A stretch of 64,000 nt of DNA, taken from positions 47,812 through 111,811 of the forward strand of contig JAIYDJ010000054.1 of the NCBI GenBank assembly GCA_027487575.1, written 5' to 3'. Every line of letters starts with the position of its first letter. Position 1 is the first letter of the stretch. Below are positions 41,989 through 50,208 of this stretch, piece after piece. A program made the translations under genes and the position numbers. The notes below the pieces were generated by a model. It was not told the DNA's origin and ran no database searches. It saw only the letters and a program-made list of their open reading frames with translations. This DNA comes from Rhodobacter sp. Its GTDB lineage: Bacteria; Pseudomonadota; Alphaproteobacteria; Rhodobacterales; Rhodobacteraceae.

Positions 41989-42645
41989 TTACTGCGGTGC
42001 CTTGGCAAACCGCAGATAGGGCAGCTTGATGTCCAGCGGGCCGAACTTCGCCTCGGCCTGTTCGTTGTTCAGCGACAGCGCCACGATCACATCCTGCCCT
42101 GGCAGCCAGTTGGCGGGCGTGGCGATCGGCACGCCGTCAGTCGCCTGCACCGCATCCAGCGCGCGCAGGATTTCGGCAAAGTTGCGCCCCACGCTCATCG
42201 GATAGGTCATCGTCAGGCGCACCTTCTTGTCCGGCCCGATGATGTAGACGGTCCGCACCGTGGCGGTGTTGGCGGGCGTGCGGCCCTCGGCGGGCAGGTA
42301 GTATTCGGCGGGCAGCATGTCGTACGCCTTGGCGACGGTCAGGCTGGTGTCGTCGATGATCGGGAAATCGGCCGGTGTGCCTGCAAAGGCCTCGATGTCG
42401 CGCTTCCACTTTTCATGGTCCGCCGCACCGTCCACCGACACCCCGATCACCTTGGTCTTGCGCTTGGTCCATTCGGCGGCCAGTTGCGCCACTGCGCCGA
42501 ATTCTGTTGTGCAGACCGGGGTGAAATCGCGCGGGTGGCTGAAGATGATGGCATAGTGCCCATCGAGCCAGTCGTGGAAATGGATGGTGCCGGCGGTCGA
42601 GTCGGCGGTGAAATCGGGGGCGATATCGTTGATCCGAACGGACAT
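41989..42645 (-). CDS. 1-Cys peroxiredoxin (PRDX6-like)
   Basis: A 218-residue peroxiredoxin that reduces peroxides in the cytosol. The peroxidatic cysteine lies in FTPVCTTEFGAVAQL; no resolving cysteine is evident, and the long C-terminal arm (IIGPDKKVRLTMTYPMSVGRNFAEILRALDAVQ; NWLPGQDVIV) is typical of 1-Cys Prx6-type proteins. The start at 42645 has AAGGAGA; the longer track ORF is spurious. It is divergent from the aldehyde dehydrogenase across 249 bp in which I see no gene, only a small ACAATTGT palindrome at 42736. Confidence 0.92.
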   Translation of the reverse strand: MSVRINDIAPDFTADSTAGTIHFHDWLDGHYAIIFSHPRDFTPVCTTEFGAVAQLAAEWTKRKTKVIGVSVDGAADHEKWKRDIEAFAGTPADFPIIDDTSLTVAKAYDMLPAEYYLPAEGRTPANTATVRTVYIIGPDKKVRLTMTYPMSVGRNFAEILRALDAVQATDGVPIATPANWLPGQDVIVALSLNNEQAEAKFGPLDIKLPYLRFAKAPQ

Positions 42646-42894
42646 GGTGCGTCTCCTTGCAGGGTTGCTGCGCCAGACATATGCCAAACAGGCGAAGCTT
42701 TCATCCACATGCGGCAGGTCGGCGCGCAAAGAAAACAATTGTCTTGCCTCCGTCCGGCAGACAGAACGCGCGTTTTCCCGGACCCGCGCGCGACGGATGC
42801 TCCTTCCAGCCGTTCGCGACAGGACCGGTCGCTGTGCCGCTTGAATGCGGCGGCAGAGGATGCCACCTTTGATCAAACCCATTGGAGGCTAGCC

Positions 42895-44352
42895 ATGCTG
42901 ATCAAGCGCGACTTCTACATCAACGGTCAGTGGACCGCCCCGGCAACCCCGCGCGACTGCGAGGTGATCGATCCGTCCACCGAAGACGCCTGCGCCATCA
43001 TCTCGCTGGGGTCTGAGACCGACACCAATGCCGCTGTCGCCGCCGCAAAGGCGGCCTTTCCGGCCTGGGCCGCCACGCCGCCCGCCGAACGGCGTGCCGT
43101 CGTGGTGCGGATTCTGGAACAGTACGAGGCCCGCAAGGAAGACCTCGCCCGCGCCATCGCGATCGAAATGGGCGCACCCCTGCAGTTTTCGCGCGACGAA
43201 CAGGCCCCATGTCTGCCGTGGCACCTGACCAACTTCCTGACCGCGTTCGATCAGATCGAATGGATCAGGCCGCTGGGCCCGCAGGCGCCCATGACCCGCA
43301 TCGCGCTGCAGCCGATCGGGGTCGTCGGGCTGATCACGCCGTGGAACTGGCCGATGAACCAGATCGCGCTGAAGGTCATTCCGGCGCTGCTGGCAGGCTG
43401 CACCTGCGTCCTGAAACCGTCCGAGGAATCCCCCTTGAACGCGATGATCTTTGCGGAATTCTGCCATGACGCCGGGGTTCCTCCGGGCGTGTTCAATCTG
43501 GTCAACGGCGACGGGGCCGGGGTCGGTACGCAGCTTTCGACGCATCCCGATGTCGAAATGATCTCGTTCACCGGGTCGACCCGCGCCGGACGCGCGATAT
43601 CCAAGGCCGCGGCGGACACGTTGAAAAGGGTGACGCTGGAACTGGGCGGCAAGGGCGCGAACCTGATCTTCGCCGACGCCGATGACCGCGCGGTGGAACG
43701 TGGCGTTCGGCACATGATGGCCAACTCGGGCCAGTCGTGCAACGCGCCCAGCCGGATGCTGGTGGAACGTCCCGTCTATGAACGGGCCGTCACAATAGCC
43801 GCCGAAGTGGCGAACGGCATCAAGGTCGGCTCGGCGCATGACGAGGGCAACCATATCGGGCCGGTGGTGAACAAGCGTCAGTGGGACCAGATTCAGGGCT
43901 ATATCGAAAAGGGCATCAGTGAAGGCGCGCGTCTGGTGGCGGGCGGACCGGGGCTGCCCGAGGGGTTCAACCGGGGCTTCTACGTCAAGCCGACGGTGTT
44001 CGCCGACGTGGACCCCGGCATGACGATCGAACGCGAAGAAATCTTTGGCCCTGTCCTGTCGATCATCCCGTTCGACACCGAGGCCGAAGCGGTACAGATC
44101 GCCAACAACACACCCTACGGTCTGACCAACTATGTGCAGACCCAGGACGGCGCGCGCCGCAACCGGCTGGCGGTGCAGTTGCAGGCCGGGATGGTCGAAA
44201 TGAACGGCAAGTCGCGCGGGGCGGGGGCGTTCTTTGGCGGGGTCAAGGCATCGGGCCGGGCGCGCGAAGGCGGGGTCTGGGGGATCGAGGAGTTCCTGGA
44301 ATCCAAGGCCATTTCCGGTTGGGACGCGTCGCAGGACATGGCCGCCGAATAG
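42895..44352 (+). CDS. NAD(P)-dependent aldehyde dehydrogenase family protein
   Basis: A 485-residue aldehyde dehydrogenase. Cofactor motif TPWNWPMNQIALKVIPALLAGC, SFTGSTRAGRAI, catalytic glutamate in LELGGKGANLIF and the nucleophilic cysteine in NSGQSCNAPSR are all in place. TTGGAGG precedes the ATG. A strong terminator follows. The substrate aldehyde is unknown; betaine aldehyde is one possibility given the choline genes, but residues do not decide it. Confidence 0.92.
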   Translation: MLIKRDFYINGQWTAPATPRDCEVIDPSTEDACAIISLGSETDTNAAVAAAKAAFPAWAATPPAERRAVVVRILEQYEARKEDLARAIAIEMGAPLQFSRDEQAPCLPWHLTNFLTAFDQIEWIRPLGPQAPMTRIALQPIGVVGLITPWNWPMNQIALKVIPALLAGCTCVLKPSEESPLNAMIFAEFCHDAGVPPGVFNLVNGDGAGVGTQLSTHPDVEMISFTGSTRAGRAISKAAADTLKRVTLELGGKGANLIFADADDRAVERGVRHMMANSGQSCNAPSRMLVERPVYERAVTIAAEVANGIKVGSAHDEGNHIGPVVNKRQWDQIQGYIEKGISEGARLVAGGPGLPEGFNRGFYVKPTVFADVDPGMTIEREEIFGPVLSIIPFDTEAEAVQIANNTPYGLTNYVQTQDGARRNRLAVQLQAGMVEMNGKSRGAGAFFGGVKASGRAREGGVWGIEEFLESKAISGWDASQDMAAE

Positions 44353-44403
44353 GGCCGGGGTCGCCGCACCGGGGCAAACACCGTCTGACGGATTTTGACA
44401 TTC

Positions 44404-44432
44404 AAGGGTCGCCCGCGGGGGCGGCCCTTTTC
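44404..44432 (+). terminator. Rho-independent terminator after aldehyde dehydrogenase
   Basis: AAGGGTCGCCC (44404-44414), loop GCGG, then GGGCGGCCCTT (44419-44429) form an 11-bp stem with one wobble, followed by a short T-run. It lies 52 bp after the stop codon. Confidence 0.75.
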
Positions 44433-44472
44433 TGTGGCCGGGCCTAGGCTGATGGCAACCCCGGAGGCTGCC

Positions 44473-46443
44473 ATGACCCGCCTGCTATCCCCCCTGACCC
44501 TGCGCGGACATACCCTGCGCAACCGCATCGTGTTCGGCGCGCATACCGCCAACATGGCCGAAAACGGCCTGCCGGGGGCGCGATACGGGGCCTATCTGCT
44601 GGAGCGGGCCTTGGGCGGGGCGGCGATGATCGTGGCAGAACCGGTGCCGGTGCACCGGACGGGCGTGTTGACGCGGGGCAACTTCCTGCACGGCACGGAC
44701 GAGGTCATTCCGCATTTTCAATCCATCACCACACCGGTCAAGGCGGCGGGTGCGGTCATCCTGCAGCAGTTGTACCACATCGGCGCGCATGGTGATTCGG
44801 ATCTGTCCTTTGCGCCGCACTGGTCGCCGTCGGGCGGGCCCAGCTATCACGACAGCGACGGATCGCATGCGATGACTGGGGCAGAGGTGAAGGAGTTGCT
44901 GGACGCGCATGTCGCGGCGGCGGTGCGCTGCAAGGCCGGGGGGTTTCAGGGGGTCGAAGTCTGGGCCGCGTACCATTCGCTGCTGGACCAGTTCTGGACC
45001 CCATGGTCCAATCAGCGAACAGACGAATGGGGCGGATCGCTTGAAAACCGCACGCGCTTCAGCCGCACCATCATCGAGCGTATCCGCGCCGAATGCGGAC
45101 CGGACTTCATCATCGGGCTGGCGATCAGCTATTCGCCGACCTTTTCCGGCACAACGCTGTCGGCGGCAGAGTTGTGCGAAATCATCGGCTTGCATGACGC
45201 AACGGGCGACGTCGATTACGTCACCGTCGGGTATGGCAGCTATCTGGAATTCGAAGGGATCATTCCGCCCTTCACGCATGCCGAAAAGCTGACCACCCCG
45301 CTGACAGCGCAACTGAAGGCGGTGGTCCGGCATGCGGTGATCACATCGGAGGCGGGGGTGCGCACGCCGGAAAACGCCGAAACCATCCTGTCGGCGGGCG
45401 AGGCTGATCTGGTGTCGATCGTCCGGGGGCAGATCGCCGACCCGCATCTGGCACGCAAGGCGACCGAAGGGCGGACGGGCGATATCCGGGGCTGCATTTC
45501 GTGCAACCAGATGTGCTGGGGGCGGCGGTCGCGGGACTACTGGATTTCCTGCCTGATCAACCCGAGTGTGGGGCGCGAATGGGAGTGGGGTGGCGACCGG
45601 TTCAGCCCGGCGGCGTCGCCCCGCCGGGTGCTGGTGGTGGGGGCCGGTCCGGCTGGGCTGGAAGCCGCGCGCGTGGCGGCCGAGCGCGGTCATGCCGTGG
45701 ACATCGTCGAGGCGTCTTCGGTCATCGGCGGGCAGTTCCGGCTTGCGGGGTTGCAGCCACGGCGTGGACAGATCCTTGATCTGCTGGACTGGTACGAAAG
45801 GCAGTTCGCGCAACTTGGCGTCACGCTGCGGCTGAACAGTTATCTGGACGGGGCAGAGGTGGCGGCGCATCCGGCCGATACGGTGATCATCGCGACGGGG
45901 TCGTTGCCGGACGAAAACGCATTTCAGCGGTGGATGCCGCAGGAACCAACCCTTCCCGGGCTTGCAGCGGGCAATGTCTGGTCGCCCGAGGCGGTGCTGC
46001 GGCGGGAGGCGCGGCTGGGCGATGCGGTGGTCGTCTATGACGAAGGCGGCACCTGGCGCGGGGTGGGGACCGCCTGGGCGCTGGCAGAGCAGGGCAGGCG
46101 CGTGACCATCGTGACCCCCGATCCCTATGTTGGAAAAGAGATCACCCGCACAGCGGCGGATGGGCCGGTGCGGCGCAGGCTGGCGCAACTGGGCGTGCAG
46201 GTCCGCGCCGAACATTGCGTGGCGCGGTGGCACGGCAATGGCGTCACCCTGCGCAACCTGTTGACCGGCGCAGAAGATACGATGCCCGCCTCGGCCCTGG
46301 TGATGGCCACGACCAACCGCGCCTTCGATCCGTTCAGCGACAGCTTTCCGGGCAAGACCACCCACCGGATCGGTGACTGCACGGCTCCGCGACTGGCGGC
46401 CTATGCCTTTCACGAAGGGCGCAAACTGGCCTTGGCGCTTTAG
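44473..46443 (+). CDS. Old-yellow-enzyme/FAD fusion oxidoreductase, N-methyl (dimethylglycine or proline-betaine) demethylase-like
   Basis: A 656-residue protein: an FMN TIM barrel (RNRIVFGAHTANMAENGLPG; EGVEVWAAYHSLLDQF-like segment), a 4Fe-4S motif CISCNQMC with a later Cys (near residues 341-360), and a C-terminal FAD/NAD domain (VLVVGAGPAGLEAARVAAERGH). This is the layout of trimethylamine dehydrogenase, 2,4-dienoyl-CoA reductase, DgcA and StcD. Similarity to DgcA/StcD and the betaine-rich neighbourhood favour N-demethylation, but this is inference. The ATG at 44473 has GGAGG upstream. Confidence 0.82.
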   Translation: MTRLLSPLTLRGHTLRNRIVFGAHTANMAENGLPGARYGAYLLERALGGAAMIVAEPVPVHRTGVLTRGNFLHGTDEVIPHFQSITTPVKAAGAVILQQLYHIGAHGDSDLSFAPHWSPSGGPSYHDSDGSHAMTGAEVKELLDAHVAAAVRCKAGGFQGVEVWAAYHSLLDQFWTPWSNQRTDEWGGSLENRTRFSRTIIERIRAECGPDFIIGLAISYSPTFSGTTLSAAELCEIIGLHDATGDVDYVTVGYGSYLEFEGIIPPFTHAEKLTTPLTAQLKAVVRHAVITSEAGVRTPENAETILSAGEADLVSIVRGQIADPHLARKATEGRTGDIRGCISCNQMCWGRRSRDYWISCLINPSVGREWEWGGDRFSPAASPRRVLVVGAGPAGLEAARVAAERGHAVDIVEASSVIGGQFRLAGLQPRRGQILDLLDWYERQFAQLGVTLRLNSYLDGAEVAAHPADTVIIATGSLPDENAFQRWMPQEPTLPGLAAGNVWSPEAVLRREARLGDAVVVYDEGGTWRGVGTAWALAEQGRRVTIVTPDPYVGKEITRTAADGPVRRRLAQLGVQVRAEHCVARWHGNGVTLRNLLTGAEDTMPASALVMATTNRAFDPFSDSFPGKTTHRIGDCTAPRLAAYAFHEGRKLALAL

Positions 46444-48074
46444 GCGGCCTTGTCAAAACTCGCGGCCTGACTGAGCCGCCAGGCATCGTGGAACAGAGGC
46501 GTGGTCGTGCCTCCGGCCAGAAGCTGCCCCGGTTTCAGCCGTTCGTAGGACTCGGCATAGGACACGACCTTTTCCGCACCGACCCGGCGCAGAAAGTGGT
46601 GCGGGCTGATGTCCGATGCCCGGTCCAGCCCCGCCGCCGCGATCAACTCGCCAAGCGCATGGACGGTATGCTTGTGAAAGTTGTAAACCCGCTCCGCCTT
46701 GTCGGCCACGACCAACCCGCGTTGCCGGGCCGGATCGGCCGAGGTGACGCCGGTGGGGCAATGCCCGGTGTGGCAGGCCTGCGCCTGAATGCAGCCAACC
46801 GCGAACATGAACCCGCGCGCGGCGTTACACCAGTCAGCCCCCAGCGCCATGACGCGCGCCATGTCGAAGGCCGAGGCGATCTTGCCGGATGCCCCGATCC
46901 TGATCCGGTCGCGCAGGCCGACGCCAATCAGCGCGTTGTGCACGAAGTTCAGCCCCTCGCGCATTGGCATGCCGACATGGTCCATGAACTCCAGCGGGGC
47001 TGCGCCAGTGCCGCCTTCCTTGCCGTCCACCACGATGAAATCGGGGGTGATCCCGGTTTCCAGCATCGCCTTGCAGATCGCCATGAATTCCCATGGGTGG
47101 CCGATGCACAGCTTGAACCCGGCGGGTTTGCCGCCCGACAATTCACGCATCCGCGCCACGAACTGCAGCAGGCCGACCGGTGTCGAGAAAGAGGCATGGG
47201 CGGCGGGCGAAACGCAGTCCTCGCCCATCGGGACACCGCGGATCGCGGCAATCTCGGGGGTGATCTTGGCGGCGGGCAGCACGCCGCCATGGCCCGGCTT
47301 GGCCCCCTGGCTCAGTTTCAGTTCCACCATCTTGATCTGCGGGTCGCGGGCCATGTCGGCGAACTTGACCGGATCGAAGTTGCCCGCAGCGTCCCGGCAG
47401 CCGAAATACCCCGACCCGATTTCCCAGACCAGATCGCCGCCATGGGTGCGGTGATAGGGGGATACCCCGCCTTCACCGGTGTCATGAAAGAAGCCGCCCT
47501 TCTTTGCGCCCTTGTTCATGGCCAGAACCGCATTGGCCGACAAGGCCCCGAAACTCATCGCGGAAATGTTCAGCATGCTGGCCGAATAGGGCTGCGTGCA
47601 GGGACCCGTGCCGCCAATTACCACGCGCATCGTATCTTCCGCCGCGACCGGTTTGGGCGCAAGCGAATGGTGCAGCCATTCGTACTGGTTGGCATAGACG
47701 TCGTACTGTGTGCCGAAGGGGCGCTTGTCGAGATCCTTCTTGGCGCGCTGATAGATGATCGCCCGCTTGTCCCGCGGAAACGGCGTTCCATCCTTGTCCG
47801 CCTCGAAGAAGTACTGGCGCATTTCGGGGCGGATCGTCTCCAGTATGAAGCGCAGATGCGCGGCCACCGGGTAGTTGCGCAGGATCGCATGCCGCGTCTG
47901 CGTCAGGTCGTGCAGCGCCAGTGCCAAAACGGCGGCGCAAAGGACGAACCCCGCAAACAGCGGCCAACGCCAGTCGGGCGCGATCACCGCCAGAACCAGA
48001 CAGACAAGCCCGATCACCAGCGGCCACGTCAGGAAGGCGTACCGCGTTTCAAGGGCCAGATGGATCGCACGCAT
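46440..48074 (-). CDS. FMN-binding glutamate-synthase-family protein with N-terminal membrane helices
   Basis: A 544-residue protein. Two N-terminal hydrophobic helices (YAFLTWPLVIGLVCLVLAVIA; LFAGFVLCAAVLALALHDL) precede a GltB central-domain-like FMN barrel (FGALSANAVLAMNKGAKKGGFFHDTGEGG; VDGKEGGTGAAPLEF). CIQAQACHTGHC matches the 3Fe-4S CxxxxxCxxxxC of glutamate synthase. The amidotransferase domain is absent, so it is not a full GOGAT; physiological substrate unknown. It overlaps the demethylase gene tail-to-tail by four bases. Confidence 0.87.
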   Translation of the reverse strand: MRAIHLALETRYAFLTWPLVIGLVCLVLAVIAPDWRWPLFAGFVLCAAVLALALHDLTQTRHAILRNYPVAAHLRFILETIRPEMRQYFFEADKDGTPFPRDKRAIIYQRAKKDLDKRPFGTQYDVYANQYEWLHHSLAPKPVAAEDTMRVVIGGTGPCTQPYSASMLNISAMSFGALSANAVLAMNKGAKKGGFFHDTGEGGVSPYHRTHGGDLVWEIGSGYFGCRDAAGNFDPVKFADMARDPQIKMVELKLSQGAKPGHGGVLPAAKITPEIAAIRGVPMGEDCVSPAAHASFSTPVGLLQFVARMRELSGGKPAGFKLCIGHPWEFMAICKAMLETGITPDFIVVDGKEGGTGAAPLEFMDHVGMPMREGLNFVHNALIGVGLRDRIRIGASGKIASAFDMARVMALGADWCNAARGFMFAVGCIQAQACHTGHCPTGVTSADPARQRGLVVADKAERVYNFHKHTVHALGELIAAAGLDRASDISPHHFLRRVGAEKVVSYAESYERLKPGQLLAGGTTTPLFHDAWRLSQAASFDKAA

Positions 48075-48178
48075 GGAATACCCCCCGGGATGCTGTTGAA
48101 ACGACTGATACTGCGCCGATCATCTCAGTTCTGCGACAGTATACGTCTTCCCCTGCGGACAGTTTAACGATGGCCTGA

Positions 48179-48823
48179 TCAAAACGGACAAGGGGCATTA
48201 AAGCTGACCCTCGCCTTGGTGACAGGATGGTGCAGCGACAGGGTTTCGGCGTGCAGCATCAGGCGTGAATGGGCGGCGGCATCGGGCGAATAGATCGGAT
48301 CGCCCAGGATCGGGTGGCCAAGGGCCAGCATATGGACCCGCAACTGGTGGCTGCGCCCGGTCAGCGGTGTCAGGCGGACGCGGGTTTCGGTCGCGCTGCG
48401 GGCGACCACCTGCCAGTCGGTCTGAGCCGGGCGGCCCTGCGGGTCCACCTGCTGTCGCGGGCGGTTGGGCCAGTCGGCGGCAAGGGGCAGGTCGATGCGG
48501 CCCGACTCGCCGGATACCACCCCCGCGACGCGGGCGATGTAGGTTTTCTGCGCGCGCCGCTGTTCGAACTCCTGCCCCAGAAACCCCTGTGCGGCCTTGC
48601 TGCGGGCAAAGATGATCAGACCGGACGTGTCGCAGTCCAGCCGGTGCACCAACAGCGATTCAGGATGGGCGCGCAGCAGGCGCGACTGCAGGCAATCGCT
48701 GCGCCCTTCGGTCTTGCCGGGAACCGAAAGCAGGCCGGGTGGCTTGTCCATCACCAGAATGGCCTCGTCCTGATGGACATAGACCAGCGGACCCTGCGGC
48801 GGGTCGTATTCGAAGTCGATCAT
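48179..48823 (-). CDS. RluA-family pseudouridine synthase
   Basis: A 214-residue pseudouridine synthase. The catalytic motif HRLDCDTSGLIIFAR contains the nucleophilic aspartate, and GRSHQLRVHMLALGHPILGDPIY is the RluA C-terminal signature. There is no S4 domain and the small size resembles RluA, which modifies 23S rRNA U746 and tRNA U32; the exact target is not certain. The start at 48823 overlaps the mmuM stop by ATGA. Confidence 0.9.
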   Translation of the reverse strand: MIDFEYDPPQGPLVYVHQDEAILVMDKPPGLLSVPGKTEGRSDCLQSRLLRAHPESLLVHRLDCDTSGLIIFARSKAAQGFLGQEFEQRRAQKTYIARVAGVVSGESGRIDLPLAADWPNRPRQQVDPQGRPAQTDWQVVARSATETRVRLTPLTGRSHQLRVHMLALGHPILGDPIYSPDAAAHSRLMLHAETLSLHHPVTKARVSFNAPCPF

Positions 48824-49716
48824 GCGATCTGGTGACCGGCTTGGCGCAGCGCCTGCGCAAGGGCGCGGATGTGGGCCGGGCCGACTTCGCAGCAACCGCC
48901 GACGATGGTGGCACCCTGTGCGATCCACCCCATGGCGAAATCTACGTATTTCCCGGGCGACAGGTCGTGGCGGTGGGTCAGTTCCTTGACCGTGGGTGCA
49001 TCCTTCAGGAAATTGCCGGAAATGTGCGTGAACCCGTTGGCATAGGCCCCGAACGGCAGACCGAGGGATTTCAGCGCGGACAGCGCATCGCCCATCGCCT
49101 CGGGGACTGAACAGTTGGCGAGGACGGCGGCCACCGGGTGGGCGTCGGTCACGCGGGCAAGGTCACTGACCTGCTCGCCCGACCGCAGTTTGCTGCCATC
49201 ATGGTCGTCGACCGTCACCGACAGCCAGACCGGTTTGCCCGCCGCCTGCGCCCCCTTGGCAGCCCCCATTGCCATCTCGACCGAGGCCATCGTCTCGCAC
49301 AGGATCAGGTCGACATGCGGGGCCATCAGCGCGGCGATTTCAGCGTATTTCGGGGCGGCTTCCGCAACGGGCTGCGTTAGGTCGGGGCGGTAACTGGCGA
49401 CCAGCGGACCGAGCGACCCTGCGATCCGGCCCGATCCGTGCGCCGCACGAGCCTCGTGCGCCTCGGCCAGCGCGCGCAGGTGCAGGGCGTGGAACATCGG
49501 GTCCAGACCAAAGCGTTCCAGCCTGTCATGGTGGATGGCATAGGTATTGGTCGTGGCGACCGTGGCCCCGGCCGAGAAGTAATCGGCATGGATATCGCGC
49601 ACCATGCCGGGGTGGTCGATCATCACGCGTGTGGCCCAGAGCGGGGTCGGATCATCCCCGGATCGTGCCACCAGTTCCTGCCCCATGCCGCCGTCAAGAA
49701 GGGTGATCGTGGTCAT
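48820..49716 (-). CDS. mmuM: Homocysteine S-methyltransferase family protein
   Basis: A 298-residue zinc methyltransferase. LLDGGMGQEL is the N-terminal signature; zinc ligands are the cysteine in LANCSVPEA and the pair in VGGCCEVGP. It methylates homocysteine from S-methylmethionine or, in betaine-type relatives, from betaines. The latter is worth noting given the betaine-producing genes, but the length and motifs fit MmuM. Lies between msrC and rluA on the same strand. Confidence 0.87.
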   Translation of the reverse strand: MTTITLLDGGMGQELVARSGDDPTPLWATRVMIDHPGMVRDIHADYFSAGATVATTNTYAIHHDRLERFGLDPMFHALHLRALAEAHEARAAHGSGRIAGSLGPLVASYRPDLTQPVAEAAPKYAEIAALMAPHVDLILCETMASVEMAMGAAKGAQAAGKPVWLSVTVDDHDGSKLRSGEQVSDLARVTDAHPVAAVLANCSVPEAMGDALSALKSLGLPFGAYANGFTHISGNFLKDAPTVKELTHRHDLSPGKYVDFAMGWIAQGATIVGGCCEVGPAHIRALAQALRQAGHQIA

Positions 49717-49737
49717 TTTCCGCCCCGCGCCAAAACT

Positions 49738-50208
49738 CTAGATCGCATCCTTGAAAACTTTTTGCAAAAGCGGCACCAGAAACGCCTCGTCTTCTGCGGT
49801 AAATGCGCCGGGTGTGTCGCTGTCAAGGTCCAGAACCCCCAGAAGCCGCCCCACCCCGTTCCAGACCGGCAAGACCAGTTCGGACCGGGTAGAGGACGAA
49901 CAGGCGATGTGGTCAGGAAACGCCTCGACATCCGGCACGTTCAACACCTGCCCGGTGCGGGCCGCCGCCCCGCAGACGCCACGCGAGAACGGAATGACAA
50001 GGCAGCCGTGCCCGCCCTGATAGGGGCCGATCTTCAGAAGGTCGGGGGCCACCACCCGGTAGAACCCTGTCCAGTCGGCAAAGGGATGCCCGTGGTGCAA
50101 CTCGCACACCACGGTCGCCATCAGCGCAACCGCATCCGTCTCGCCTTCGGTCAGGGCGAGGATCCGGCCTTCCAGTTCAGGAAAGTCGAGTTCAGTAGCC
50201 AAGGGCAC
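49738..50208 (-). CDS. msrC: GAF-domain free methionine-(R)-sulfoxide reductase
   Basis: A 156-residue single GAF domain of the fRMsr family, which reduces free methionine-R-sulfoxide. Three candidate cysteines lie in GGHGCLVIPFSRGVCGAA and FPDHIACSSSTRSE, positions used for catalysis in E. coli MsrC. The best start is the GTG at 50208 (MPLATELDFPELEG), five or so bases after AAGGACGG; it lies inside the 3' end of ggt, overlapping by 17 bases. The longer track ORF start is unlikely. Confidence 0.88.
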   Translation of the reverse strand: MPLATELDFPELEGRILALTEGETDAVALMATVVCELHHGHPFADWTGFYRVVAPDLLKIGPYQGGHGCLVIPFSRGVCGAAARTGQVLNVPDVEAFPDHIACSSSTRSELVLPVWNGVGRLLGVLDLDSDTPGAFTAEDEAFLVPLLQKVFKDAI

